From Lamellibrachia satsuma (lineage: Eukaryota; Annelida; Polychaeta; Sabellida; Siboglinidae): a DNA stretch of 64,000 bases. The stretch spans positions 2,981,001-3,045,000 of the forward strand of contig BSQZ01000011.1 of assembly GCA_033239005.1 (NCBI GenBank), given 5' to 3'. Position 1 is the first letter of the stretch. Each line of letters starts with the position of its first letter. Under the pieces are notes generated by a model. It was given only the letters and a program-made list of their open reading frames with translations, was not told where the DNA came from and ran no database searches. Shown one piece after another: positions 51,420 through 62,900 of the stretch. Made by a program: the position numbers and the translations under genes.

Positions 51420-52437
51420 TGAGAAACAAAACTCATAGTTTCGGCCTGTGCACCTATAAATGTTACTGAAACATTACATAACTACAATTAAGAATATCAC
51501 GACAGTAGTTTCCTAGGAAAACCTTGTTGAAGACACAACATCTTAGTATCATGGGCAGCACCATACTGTTAGATAAGCCTGCGTCACGAGTGTTATATTC
51601 TGGCAATATTCGCTCGCCAAATGAAAATATATTTGGATACTCCTATTGCTACACTTACCAATAGGAACTGGACATGCTATTTGCGTCCAAATTCGATTTA
51701 TGTAACATATTTTGGCCTTTGTTTACCAAACTAGTCCTCTTTCTGGCAAAATAACTCGTTTGTTTGAGACTTTTGATTAACTGGCGCGCAGCAAAACATT
51801 TTTCTTCAGGTTGACACTTTTATGTGACTAGCGAGATGCTCGCAATGCAATCCTGTTTATAATAAATAAAACAGTTCTACCACACAGCTCATTACTTGTT
51901 GTTGCACAGGGACACACCATTTGATTTATGTCTTACAAACGGCGACCCAGGTTAGATGTAAATTATTTCGTCGTCGCGTGCACTATGAATTGGCGCCATA
52001 CAGTACCAGTTGCGGAGCTGCCAGACTAGAACTCTTTGACGCCGCCAGTGTCCATAAATACTCAAGAGTTATGTTCGTAATATCACGTTTATTTCCACAA
52101 CCCCTTGCGGAGCATGAATACACATTCAAAGAAGCAACAATGTGTTTATCATGTGTACATTCATGTATTTAAAGCGATATCTAACTTCGGTATAAATTCG
52201 TCACTTTAAGAGTAATGCAATTTACATTCTCAAGTAGTCTGTTTTTTTTTAGACATTTGTAGGTGACTGTAAAACTTCACCAACTCAAGACGTCGCCATC
52301 ACGTTGCGGTTTGGCAAAGTCGAGACTTCACCAAGTCACGAAGTCGCAAACACGTTCTAGTTAGAAGATAAATACGTCATATATTTATTGAGTCGGTTGA
52401 CATAAGATAGTCCTGCGTGTTTGCCACACATATATTC

Positions 52438-52439
<2 letters not shown>
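51420..52439. other. No gene seen upstream of the first secreted-protein gene
   Basis: Short frames only. GACTTCACCAAGTCACGAAGTCG-like phrases occur near 52280-52350. Confidence 0.4.

Positions 52440-52520
<81 letters not shown>
52440..52520. repeat. (GT)n microsatellite
   Basis: About 40 GT units, starting about 130 bp before the duplicated promoter-like cassette. Confidence 0.95.
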
Positions 52521-52527
<7 letters not shown>

Positions 52528-52573
52528 CGTGTGTGTGGGTGCCTGCATTATTTTCACTGACTAAACACATGGG

Positions 52574-52786
52574 TGGAGTGCCACGCCGTACCAGTTACCG
52601 GGTTCACCGGACGTGCATTACGTCACCAGACAGTTCAACTCCGGAGGCGTGCTCGATCGGACGACATCTATTTGTGTGGTTGGCTACCATTGGTTAGTTA
52701 TTTGCTTGGATCAGTTAGTGATATGTATAAATGCATGACCTTTTCCAACGGTTGTGTATGTTTGCAGGACTTCTTTGCTGTTTGCG
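52574..52786 (+). promoter_or_regulatory. Promoter-like cassette copy 1 with non-coding first exon
   Basis: Shares with 58612-58969 the 17-mer TGGAGTGCCACGCCGTA, the segment ATCTATTTG(T/C)GTGG, and CTACCATTGGTTAGTTATTT followed by GCTTGGA. It also shares the splice-donor region GTAAGTATGTTTGCAG and about 60 bp after it. It contains ATTGG (reverse CCAAT box) at 52689 and TATAAAT at 52726-52732. A transcript starting some 30 bp downstream would splice at GCG|GTAAGT (52786) to 53251. Promoter use is inference. The duplication itself is seen. Confidence 0.55.
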
Positions 52787-52852
52787 GTAAGTATGTTTGC
52801 AGGACATCTTTATTGAAAAAGCACACATGTCTTGCTTCATTATGCCAGCTCT

Positions 52853-52948
52853 AGGGAGGGAGGGTGTGAGGGAGGGAGGGAGGGAGGGATGGAGGGAGGG
52901 AGGGAGGGAGGGAGGGAGGGAGGGAGGGAGGGAGGGAGGGAGGGAGGA
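52853..52948. repeat. (GGGA)n microsatellite
   Basis: About 22 GGGA units in intron 1 of the cysteine-rich peptide gene. Confidence 0.95.
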
Positions 52949-53381
52949 GAATGTATCCTTACATATGCAATTCATGTGTGTTATATATGTGTATGTATTC
53001 GAGACCTCTACCAAGTATTTAAAATGGCTTAACCTGCCCTGCAGTTGGGGGTTAAACTGTTAATGTTAGTTTTGTAAGTGCTAACGTCATGTCTTATATC
53101 TGTCTCACTGGTGGCATTTATGGGCACAATGTTTGATGACACAACGTAGCATTTGTATGTTTGCGTGTCTCCTATTTGATGTTGTTTTGACAATTATATA
53201 CCGCAAATGGCGCTTCTTGTGTCCGAGGTTGTGAGTCAGTATTTTTGCAGTAGACGAATCGAAACTGAGCTAACAAGTAACATTCGGCCGTGGACCAATT
53301 GCACCAACATTACAAGCTACTCTTAGCCAGATAGCGTATTTATCGTGACGTTCTCCAAGTTAGAACTTGTGGAAGCGAGTC

Positions 53382-53453
53382 ATGAAGTTGACAGTGACGC
53401 TGGTTATGCTGGTAGTGCTGGCGATGCTGCCCCAAAACGAGGCGGCCACAAAG
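53382..53453 (+). CDS. Secreted cysteine-rich peptide gene, signal-peptide exon
   Basis: 24 codons beginning MKLTVTLVMLVVLAMLPQ, a textbook signal peptide (Lys then a long hydrophobic core, likely cut near NEA-A). They are followed by AAG|GTGAGC, a strong donor in phase 0. The exon likely starts at 53251 after ATTTTTGCAG. No ATG lies between that acceptor and this start, so the start choice is clean. It is joined in frame to 54020-54038, 54518-54535 and 54829-55013, giving 97 residues. Confidence 0.75.
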
Positions 53454-53670
53454 GTGAGCGTAATTGTGGCCGCAGCTGTTTTGATTCATATTCCTGTACA
53501 ACTGAATAATTTTGACTACGTGTTTATCAGTGAGTTTTATGCATTTTCTGATATAAATTTGCAGCGGTAACATTTGTTCGTTTTTGCAACTTTAATATTT
53601 CAACTATGCAAACGATCAGGTAATCAATGCAGTGGACAAATCCGCACTCATATGTACGCACGACCGGATG

Positions 53671-53814
<144 letters not shown>

Positions 53815-53956
53815 CTTTTTATTAGTAGATATACGTGGTGTTGTATTGCTGATATGCTTTGGGGCTATCATTTGATAACACATAGCGGATAATACAATAT
53901 TCTAGCTAACACATTTATACAATTGCGTGTTAGTTGCGTTACGTTTATTGTTATCG

Positions 53957-54001
53957 TTATGTTATGTTATGTTATGTTATGTTATGTTATGTTATGTTAT
54001 G
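53957..54001. repeat. (TTATG)n microsatellite
   Basis: Nine TTATG units ending 18 bp before the 19-nt micro-exon. Confidence 0.95.
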
Positions 54002-54019
54002 CCAAACTTCATTTTGCAG

Positions 54020-54038
54020 CCATCACCAGCGCTGACTC
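54020..54038 (+). CDS. Cysteine-rich peptide gene, 19-nt micro-exon
   Basis: ATTTTGCAG before and GTAAGT after. Read in phase 0 it encodes PSPALT plus one base. Both splice signals are strong, and the length moves the frame from phase 0 to phase 1, exactly what the next two exons need. It probably encodes a short linker after the signal peptide. Confidence 0.65.
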
Positions 54039-54517
54039 GTAAGTATACCAATTGATGTAATCGCTACTGGCTATGGGGTAAATGGGCGCACAAGTTACAT
54101 TTCAACCGGTGTTGTGTAAGCAAGCGTGACGTAGGACGTGCTTGAAACTAAATTAAATATATGACATTGACATTTGATCTGTACATGTCTTATGCGGTGT
54201 TTCCGTATCATGCATACATGCTTTTTGTGATTGATGTGGAATGATACATGTGCACACTGTATGATGCAATCCAATATCTATGTTATTTTGAGGATCGTTG
54301 ATGGTGTCAATTTGCAAGTTAACGGAAAATTATTGTGTCGTAAAAAAACATAATTTAGCCGATCTAGACATGTTTCATATGTGAATATTTTAAAATGATC
54401 AGCGTATATTTTGGTTACTACGTATGATAAGATATACTTCATCAGACATGTTTCTATATAAAGGTTAAATGCTATGTTAATGCAAATATTTACACATTAC
54501 GTTTCTATTGTTTTCAG

Positions 54518-54535
54518 GGGCATATAAACCTTGCC
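54518..54535 (+). CDS. Cysteine-rich peptide gene, 18-nt phase-neutral micro-exon
   Basis: TTTTCAG before and GTGAGT after. It enters and leaves in phase 1 and adds six residues ending in one Cys (codon sense R-AYKPC). Because it is 18 nt and symmetric, skipping it keeps the downstream frame. It would then change the cysteine count from 13 to 12. Confidence 0.6.
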
Positions 54536-54828
54536 GTGAGTATGATACAATCACCCTTTATTATCTTCTTAACCTTCTTATTAATATCTTTCCTAGCTTT
54601 ACCTAAAGGTGTGTAGAACGTACCACAATGTTGCTATATTTAAATAAAGTAGAACAATGTAAGGATGTAAACCAATTCCCCCCTGATTCCACTAATCGTA
54701 TTTTATGTAAAGGGTCTGAGAGATAAACATGACGTTATTTCCTTTTAAACTATATCACAAACATGCAAGCGTGCACACGCACGCACTCACTAGCCCACCC
54801 ACCCACCCTACTTACTCGCATGTTCCAG

Positions 54829-55145
54829 AGAGACATTGCATGGTGTCTTGCCCAAACGGTGTCTGCAGCTGTGTCGGCAGCTGTTACGGCCTGCCACGGA
54901 TGCGGAGATGCATCACGAGGGATTGCTGCAAATGCCGGTGTGCGCCACACGGAGACGCTGTATGCAGCACCTATCGCTATTATTGGTGCGCTCAATGGGA
55001 TTTCACAACGTAGAAGTCAAGAGATTGAAGTGACTTGTCTCAAATCGCACCAAAAATTCTGACAGCTGACAATTCGTCATGCAACGGAATGACGAGAGTT
55101 TGTGTAAACGATGTCATGCTTAATAAACGTTTTCAACCACAATGT
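54829..55145 (+). CDS. Cysteine-rich peptide gene, mature-peptide exon and 3' UTR
   Basis: The acceptor is TGTTCCAG (54828). The frame continues from phase 1 for 61 codons to TAG at 55011-55013, and AATAAA at 55122-55127 marks the likely 3' end. Twelve Cys lie in about 50 residues, with SCPNGVCSCVGSC, RRCITRDCCKCRC and a C-terminal YYWCAQW. The arrangement includes a C-C pair and C-x-C steps. The mature part is small, basic and cysteine-stabilised. Possible roles are antimicrobial or other secreted effector. I recognise no family (not a typical defensin, macin or EGF pattern), and the function is unknown. Confidence 0.7.
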
Positions 55146-56105
55146 TAGACACTCTTGTTATTTTTCTACATGATAAATGATTTATACACTGCACACCCAA
55201 AAATCCACGTACATACGTGTATTGGGCAGAGTCAACACTTAGCTGGTTCTATTTGGCATCTTTTCCATAGCATAGTCGGCACCACTGCGTTTCCTGAACA
55301 TGTTTTATATTGCAACACGAGTGACAACTGAATAGCTATAATTATACGCGATCTTGGAGAGAAAACATGAATACTCCCCGTGTTATTATGTTAGTATGTC
55401 AGCGCGTGTGTGCGCGAGTATATCCGAGAGGATCACAGGAATTCAACAATAATTATACATACACGCATGCATTTATGCATGCATGCAAATGTACATGCAC
55501 GATTAGTAAATGTAGTAGTTAACTGGTTAATGCAATTAATTAGTTTGTTTGCTTCACGATATTTTTTTTTATTATTGATGAACTCATGAAGTTATTACTG
55601 CAGCAGTAATGATACCAGCTGTGTCACGTCCAACAACGTGAAGGGAAGCACAAACGTCTACTACAATCTCGTTAATCTTGAAAAAAAATAACAAAGAACA
55701 ATTATGAAAACCACACACTCACCTCCCTTTTTTATTGTTCTGTAGATGTACCTGCTAAGTTGAAACATATGTGCACTCTAAAAATGTATCTGCCCACTTA
55801 GAGTCGCGAGAATGAGAGACATGAGAGAAAAAATAGAATAAACAGCATTTCCAGTCCACGATCAGGTCTCTGTTGACCATTGCAGTTGGCAATCGCATTT
55901 TTTTTATTAATTGAGTACACATTTTCCGGAAATTTCAACACATCAACAACTTGATCAGCGTTATTGTATTAACAACGCTATTATGAAGTGCCCCCCCACG
56001 GGAGCCAAATCATCGTGATATGTAACTCAACATTTGTTAGATAGCCAAACATGTATCAACGTCATCGTCTCATGTTACATCCACTATCGAAACTAGTCTT
56101 GCGGT
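55146..56105. other. No gene seen between the peptide gene and the minisatellite
   Basis: Intergenic. ATGCATGCATGCAAATG-type short repeats lie near 55465. No frame is supported. Confidence 0.5.
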
Positions 56106-57560
56106 GTTCCCGTTGTCACAGTTCCACAATGTCCCCGCTGCCACGGTTTCACCTTGTTCCCGCTGTCACGGTGTCACGTTGTTTCCGCTGTGACGGTCTC
56201 ACGTAGTTCCCGCTGTTACGGTCTCACATAGTTCCCGCTGTCACGGTCTCACGTAGTTCCCGCTGTCACGGTCTCACGTAATTCCCGCTGTCACGGTCTC
56301 ACGTAGTTCCCGCTGTCACGGTCTCACGTTGTTCCCGCTGTCAAGGTCTCACGTTGTTCCCGCTGTCACGGTCTCACGTTGTTCCCGCTGTCACGGTCTC
56401 ACGTTGTTCCCGCTGTCACGGTGTCACGTTGTTCCCGCTGTCACGGTCTCACGTTGTTCCCGCTGTCACGGTCTCACGTTGTTCCCGCTGTCACGGTCTC
56501 AAGTTGTTCCCGCTGTCACGGTCTCACTTTGTTCCCGCTGTCACGGTCTCACGTTGTTCCCGCTGTCACGGTCTCACGTTGTTCCCGCTGTCACAGTCTC
56601 ACGTTGTTCCCGCTGTCACGGTCTCTCGTTGTTCCCGCTGTCACGGTCTCACCTTGTTCCGCTGTCACGGTCTCACGTTGTTCCCGCTGTAAAGGTCTCA
56701 CTTTGTTACCGCTGTCACGGTATCACGTTGTTCCCGCTATCACTCTCTCACGTTGTTCCCGCTGTCACGGTCTCACGTTGTTCCCGCTGTCACGGTCTCA
56801 CGTTGTTCCCGCTGTCACGGTCTCACGTTGTTCCCGCTGTCACGGTCTCACGTTGTTCCCGCTGTCACGGTCTCACCTTGTTCACGCTGTCACGGTCTCA
56901 CCTTGTTCCCGTTGTCACGGTCTCTCGTTGTTCCCGCTGTCACGGTCTCACCTTGTTCCCGCTTTCACGGTCTCACGTTGTTCCCGCTGCCACGGTCTCA
57001 CCTTGTTCTCGCTGTGACAGTCTCACGTTGTTCCCGCTGTCACGGTTTCACCTTGTTTCGCTGTCACGGTCTCACGTTGTTCCCGCTGTCACGGTCTCAC
57101 GTTGTTTCCGCTGTAAAGATCTCACTTTGTTCCCGCTGTCACGGTATCACGTTGTTCCCGCTATCACTCTCTCACGTTGTTCCCGCTGTCACTGTCTCAC
57201 GTTGTTCCAGCTGTCACGGTCTCACGGTGTTCCCGCTGTCACGGTCTCACGTTGTTCACGCTGTCACGGTCTCACATTGTTCCCGTTGTCACGGTCTCAC
57301 ATTGTTCCCGCTGTCACGGTCTCACGTTGTTTCCGCTGTCTCGGTCTCACCTTGTTCCCGCTGTCTCGGTCTCACGTTGTTCCCGCTTTCACGGTCTCAC
57401 CTTGTTCCCGCTGTCACGGTCTCACGTTGTTTCCGCTGTCACGGTCTCACCTTGTTCCCGCTGTCTCGGTCTCACGTTGTTCCCGCTTTCACAGTGCCAC
57501 GTTTTCCGCGCTGTCACGGTCTCAAATTTTTCCCGCTGTCACGATATCATGTTGTTTTAC
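56106..57560. repeat. 25-bp minisatellite, about 58 copies
   Basis: Copies of GTTCCCGCTGTCACGGTCTC + ACGTT with scattered variants. There are a few higher-order blocks, for example the GTAAAGGTCTCACTTTG, then GGTATCACG, then CTATCACTCTCTC series at 56690-56750, which recurs at 57112-57172. All three plus-strand frames are open across most of it because 25 is not divisible by three and the monomer has no stop in any phase. Confidence 0.95.
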
Positions 57561-57606
57561 TCGCCATCACGCCTTTGCGTTATTGTACCTGCTGCTCCCT
57601 ATATGA

Positions 57607-57775
57607 GGTATCGCACTGTACCCGTTGTCCCGGTCGCATATTGTACCCGATGTCCCGGTCACACATTGTACCCGTTTGTCCCGGTCGCACATTGTACCCG
57701 TTGTCCCGGTCGCATATTGTACCCGTTGTCCCGGTCGCACGTTGTACCCGTTGTCCCGGTCGCACATTGTGTCTC
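57607..57775. repeat. Divergent 25-bp minisatellite block
   Basis: Copies of GTACCCGTTGTCCCGGTCGC + ACATT, same period and general pattern as the array just before it but a distinct monomer type. About 6.5 copies. Confidence 0.9.
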
Positions 57776-58337
57776 CTTTCATTGTTTCACATTTTAACCG
57801 CCGGCGATTTGATTGTTTGCTAACAGTCTTCCCAATTTCTCAAAACCCGCTTCTCAGAACACTACAACACATAAAGGAAATAATATATATGATCACGTAA
57901 TCCCAAGTTTGGTACAACTATTCCACCATCTTACACACTAGAAGTGCCATGTCCTGTAAATAGTTGTACAAGCAAGAAGATAGATGCACCACGCAAACAT
58001 ACAAATGTGACAGGACTAGAGGTTAAATTGTGTCGTCAAGCACTGTCACTGTGTGCATTAAATGTGGGCGAGCCTGTCATACTTATTCCTTATAATACCA
58101 CAAGGACATGTGAAACACGTACATGACATTGCGGATGCACAGGCAAAACTAGCATTAATTAAACCAGTTCACGACCCCATCTGCAGCGCAACTTCAGCGA
58201 TTCTAAATAATGCGGTGAGGACTCGAAAACACAGGTATATATCACACACATGAATTGCATAGGAACTCGCAATCTCTGTCTCTGTCTGTCTGTCTCGTCA
58301 GTTCGTCAAGAAAAAATTCTCTGCTGGCTCTTGAAGA
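57776..58337. other. No firm gene; short coding-like frame at 57944-58126
   Basis: A plus-strand frame PCPVNSCTSKKIDAPRKH then LEVKLCRQALSLCALNVG looks weakly protein-like but has no family, start or splice support. Confidence 0.3.
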
Positions 58338-58388
58338 TTATGATTCCAGAACTGAGAGACGTTAGTTATGAAGAACGCCTGAACTGTT
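58338..58388 (+). pseudogene. Tiny LINE scrap
   Basis: Encodes MIPELRDVSYEERLN, matching the same C-terminal segment in the 44.4-kb and 47.2-kb LINE copies. Confidence 0.7.
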
Positions 58389-58611
58389 AATGACATTCTT
58401 CTCTTACGTCTTTGCTAGTTTTTTGTTCTCGCTAATTGATTCCACTTATCTTTCGAAACCATCTGTTATCAAATATACATAGTTTATGTTCGATTGCTCG
58501 TGAGCTCTTCCAGCTTTCCGATCCATCCATCACCAACAAAATACATTTTAACTGTACATCTATTCAGTGTACTGTTGTATATGCGTGACAATATTTACAC
58601 TCACTCCTTGA

Positions 58612-58969
58612 TGGAGTGCCACGCCGTACAAGTCACCGGATGGAACGGGCCGACGCCTACGTGTACGTGTGTCACGTCGCTAGACTATAGTCGGTGTCTA
58701 ACAAATGGGGCAATGGTCAACACGTACTACTAAGAGGCGTGTCCGCAAGAGCAACGTCTATTTGCGTGGACGCCTACCATTGGTTAGTTATTTGCTTGGA
58801 TGCCTACCATTGGTTAGTTATTTGCTTGGATGCCTACCATTGGTTAGTTATTTGCTTGGACATCTACCATTGGTTAGTTATTTGGTTGGATGCCTACCAT
58901 TAATTAGTGAAAGGTATACCTGCACGACGTTCCGTCAATGACAATTTGTTTTCAAGTTCTGTGTTAAGA
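58612..58969 (+). promoter_or_regulatory. Promoter-like cassette copy 2 upstream of the lectin gene
   Basis: Diverged duplicate of 52574-52786: the same 17-mer TGGAGTGCCACGCCGTA, GTCTATTTGCGTGG, CCATTGGTTAGTTATTTGCT, and donor AGA|GTAAGTATGTTTGCAG (58969/58970). The similarity continues to about 59035 (CATCTTTATT). It lacks a clear TATA box. A transcript would splice from 58969 to 59167. Promoter function is inference. Confidence 0.55.
58773..58910. repeat. 30-bp tandem repeat with CCAAT-box core
   Basis: Four full copies of CCTACCATTGGTTAGTTATT + TGCTTGGATG and a fifth partial copy in which ATTGG became ATTAA. The corresponding place in cassette copy 1 has a single copy (52684-52710). Confidence 0.9.
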
Positions 58970-59189
58970 GTAAGTATGTTTGCAGAACATCTTTATTAAA
59001 AAATCGGACATTTCTTGCTTATTTTTATGCCACCTATAGAATTATGTAATTTGGTGATGAAGACAACATGTATATCGTCAGCGCTGCAAATGCAAGTTCT
59101 AAGATCATATCAATGATTACTCTCATGCTGAAATTATGCTTATTTTGTTACATTATGAATCCACAGTCGAAGACGAATATTAAGACGCA

Positions 59190-59217
59190 ATGGACCGCCG
59201 ATCGCTGATTATAGGAG
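59190..59217 (+). CDS. Secreted C-type lectin gene, exon with start codon
   Basis: The exon probably begins at 59167 after ATCCACAG. The ATG at 59190 is the first in it. It encodes MDRRSLIIG plus one base, then G|GTATGT. With the next exon it forms a signal peptide (charged N-terminus, then LIIGAAALLCVATAL-type core, likely cut after TSA). Confidence 0.7.
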
Positions 59218-59391
59218 GTATGTTTAGGATTACGTTGAACATCATTTTAATAATGTTGATATATATAAAATTTTATGATTACCTAATATTCTATCATAAA
59301 TTAACATTGCTGTTGACGCCATCTATCATCCAATGCACGAACAGGAGACGTCAATGGAAGCAATACTATAAAATTGTTGTCTCTTCCTTAG

Positions 59392-59475
59392 CAGCCGCCT
59401 TGCTGTGCGTTGCTACTGCGCTGACGTCTGCACGTTCCCCGAACGGCGGCGGATATCATTTGTGGTTTAGCTGTG
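59392..59475 (+). CDS. C-type lectin gene, signal-peptide/linker exon
   Basis: The acceptor TTAGCAG is a tandem NAGNAG, so splicing at 59392 or 59395 differs by one Ala and keeps the frame. It encodes the hydrophobic core ALLCVATALTSA, then SPNGGGYHLWFSC, and ends in phase 1 at TGTG|GTATGT. The next coding exon is 3.77 kb away. Confidence 0.7.
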
Positions 59476-61493
59476 GTATGTAAATTAGTTTTATAACCAA
59501 ATATTTTTTTGGCAAAGCGCTTGCACGGATTGGCGGGTTTCCGCTCACTAGTTTGGCTCTGGTTTAGTTGGAAAGGTCCATTTCTATAATTCAACGCCCG
59601 TGAATTGGGGTGACACAAAGTAATAAGACAACAAAGGCAAGTGAAATAAAACAAACATTTAATATACGATAGTTACACAGTAATTTACAAGAAAACGAGT
59701 AAACTCCTGGGTCTATGTAATCATTATAAACAAATAACTCTGATTCTGTGGTAATCGGTCAGGGAATTATTCACGCAAAAAAATAACTACTAATAGCGTC
59801 ATACATGACCCATCGCTATCCAACCATCAACCCAAAGTAAACTATATCGTTATACTCATCATTATTAAAGATAAAACACAAATTTGTTTGCTTATTTACC
59901 TCGGTATGTCTTACTATCACATAACCCTGTTCTAAGAGCTACGCAAATTAGCTCCGATGCATCTATGCCTGGATAAAAGTTCAGACCTTCTCTACGTTAT
60001 CACGAACCGTTCATTCCAGCCCAGGCGCATGGTGACGGGCCGCAGAACACTCGCATTCCTCCATCTGACGTGGCCGTCTACTGTCGTCGTGCCGCGAACA
60101 TCGTGCAGAGATGATTCAGTTGTCTGCTGTCATTCTGCCCTACCGCTGCGGCTGTCGTGCAGCGAACGTCGCATAAAGACGATTCAGTTGTCTGCCGTCG
60201 TTCAGGCGTTCCGCTACGGTTGTCACGACAGTTTTTTTGATCGAGTGGCCACGCTAGACTATGCGACTCTTCTGTGTCCACTCTACTTTACCGTGATCTG
60301 CTGGTCCTGATCATCACACGTGTATCCAGTCTCATATTCTGAACCGTGAATATGGACTGGATCTAATCCTGGTTCTCGCGTGCTGTTTCCTCATCCTTTC
60401 TTCAATTTAGTGCCATTTTCATAGTCAACCACGACTTCAGATATCATACATCTATTTATAGCATATGCTCAGTAGGATTTGTCAACACACCCGCGAACTT
60501 GAAATGGTTAGCAGAAATACTGCTGCTGTAATTTTACATTCGTATGCCACGAACACATAAAAAAATACGCAAATTATTGAATTTAGTATTTTTTATATAA
60601 TTAGCCCGTCGTTTGTATAATTTCACCCACGGTACATTTACACTTATTCGTTTATTCTATGCATAAGGATAAGCTGTGCATAGACATAGGATTAACTTTA
60701 ACGTTCGTTTATGCTAATAATCGTTATTGTTATGTTATCAAGTGCAATTTATTTACTTATTATTCTTGTTCATCGTTTTTTTTATATCTTAGGAGATAAC
60801 TTGTTGCAAAATTTGAACTGAAAATTGGAAAAAAACACAACATGTTGAAGTGCATTTGTCGTTTCGTTATATTTATCTTTGTTATATATCTAGCTATATT
60901 AAAATACTACGCAGCACAAGCTTTATGCAATGTGCTATATGGAAATAACACTGTATATGCACGCAATACTGATATATTCGTAATTTATTTAAATTACAAC
61001 TAATTATTAGTATTATTACTTGAGCAGTGTTACTGTTTGATCGACTGTTTGTTGCTTCCATTCTGGCCAACTTCAATATGTGTCTTTATTTATTTATTAC
61101 TATTATTATTTTCTGTGCAGGTTATGTACTGGTGCGGCATGCGTCATGAAACGGTATATGCATACTAAGCGTATAGACATATGCAATTGGAATATCATAA
61201 TTTGGGTAATCATAGCTTGCCGTGTGTAAATTTGGCCCATGTAATACTCTAACGTCTCACCTGTACAAGCCAATCTTTTATATGTTCCTTCCACATTTTG
61301 TTGAATGTTATATTATTATTTGATAAATTATATATATTTTTATTTTTGTTCTTCTTTAGCTCAGCTAGCACGAAAAACCTAATTGATAAGCGTAATTAAT
61401 ATGCGCAATTTTACAGCTATTTTATTAAAGTGCAATTGTAAAAATAGTGTCTCTGTTTAATCTCGTCAAACCACAGCTGGTGATGTTTCTCCG

Positions 61494-62306
61494 TTTGTTA
61501 TTGTTATTTATAATTATCACACAATGCATTTTTTTTATTGTTATTTATAATTATCACACAATGCATTTTTTTTATTGTTATTTATAATTATCACACAATG
61601 CATTTTTTTTATTGTTATTTATAATTATCACACAATGCATTTTTTTTATTGTTATTTATAATTATCACACAATGCATTTTTTTATTGTTATTTATAATTA
61701 TCACACAATGCATTTTTTTAATTGTTATTTATAATTATCACACAATGCATTTTTTTAATTGTTATTTATAATTATCACACAATGCATTTTTTTTATTGTT
61801 ATTTATAATTATCACACAATGCATTTTTTTATTGTTATTTATAATTATCACACAATGCATTTTTTTTTATTGTTATTTATAATTATCACACAATGCATTT
61901 TTTTTATTGTTATTTATAATTATCACACAATGCATTTTTTGTTATTGTTATTTATAATTATCACACAATGCATTTTTTTTATTGTTATTTATAATTATCA
62001 CACAATGCATTTTTTTATTGTTATTTATAATTATCACACAATGCATTTTTTTATTGTTATTTATAATTATCACAAAATGCATTTTTTTTTATTGTTATTT
62101 ATAATTATCACACAATGCATTTTTTTTTATTGTTATTTATAATTATCACACAATGCATTTTTTTTTTTATTTATAATTATCACACAATGCATTTTTTTTA
62201 TTGTTATTTATAATTATCACACAATGCATTTTTTTTATTGTTATTTATAATTATCACACAATGCATTTTTTTTATTGTTATTTATAATTATCACACAATG
62301 CATTTT
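61494..62306. repeat. Minisatellite, about 37-bp period, about 22 copies
   Basis: Monomer TTATTGTTATTTATAATTAT + CACACAATGCATTTTTT. Copies differ almost only in the length of the T-run (and one TTATTTAT deletion near 62165), which suggests recent expansion. Confidence 0.95.
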
Positions 62307-62369
62307 TTCCAGTCTTTATTGCAATACATTCTTGATGTACCCTAAGAATGTGAATTCTAATAAAACGCC

Positions 62370-62900
62370 AATAAATATATTTCTAGGTTTATCCAAAGCT
62401 TTTGAAACTTTAGATCACAACATTTTATTAAGCATATTAAACACCATGGAATAAATGGCACATCTCTGAACTTAATGGAAAGCTATTTGAGTAAAAAAAA
62501 GCACTATGTATTGCTTAATAACACAAACACAATATCAGACTATTACAACAGGTGTGCCACAAGGTTCCATACTAGGTCCACTTCTCTTCATAATATACAT
62601 AAATGATTTACCAGAGGCAAGCCAGATATTTAAATTTATTATGTATGCAGATGATACAACTCTTTTTAGTATATTTAAAATATGTGATAAAAATGTGGAA
62701 TATCAATTAAACACTGAATTGAACAAGTGATGTGAATGGCTTAGAACAAATAATTTTTTTCTTAAAATTAAAAAGTCAAAATACATTTTGTTCCAAGTGA
62801 CAAATAAGAAACCATATCTTTTTCGCTCAATATAGATGATATAAGCATTGACAGAGTTCAACATGTTAATCTTTTTGGCTTAACTATACATGGCAATCTA
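62370..62900 (+). pseudogene. LINE reverse-transcriptase fragment in the lectin intron
   Basis: Reads LSKAFETLDHNILL (motif A, catalytic Asp replaced by Glu), then [20 protein letters not shown] (motif B) and [12 protein letters not shown] (motif C intact). A stop at 62728 and frameshifts follow. Plus strand, same sense as the lectin gene. CR1/Jockey-like, different from the 44.4-kb family. Confidence 0.8.

Noticed and set aside
52715..53014. SLPPSLPPSLP and GGREGGREG frames
   Set aside because: Produced by the GGGA microsatellite.
54763..55062. Alternative frame of the terminal peptide exon (IAWCLAQTVSAAVSAAV...)
   Set aside because: It does not connect in phase to the signal-peptide and micro-exons. 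The cysteine-rich frame does.
56329..57823. Long plus-strand frames (425, 356 and 212 codons) with SRCSRCHGLTLFPLS-type repeats
   Set aside because: They arise from the 25-bp minisatellite, which is open in all three forward frames. There is no start context, splice support or family.
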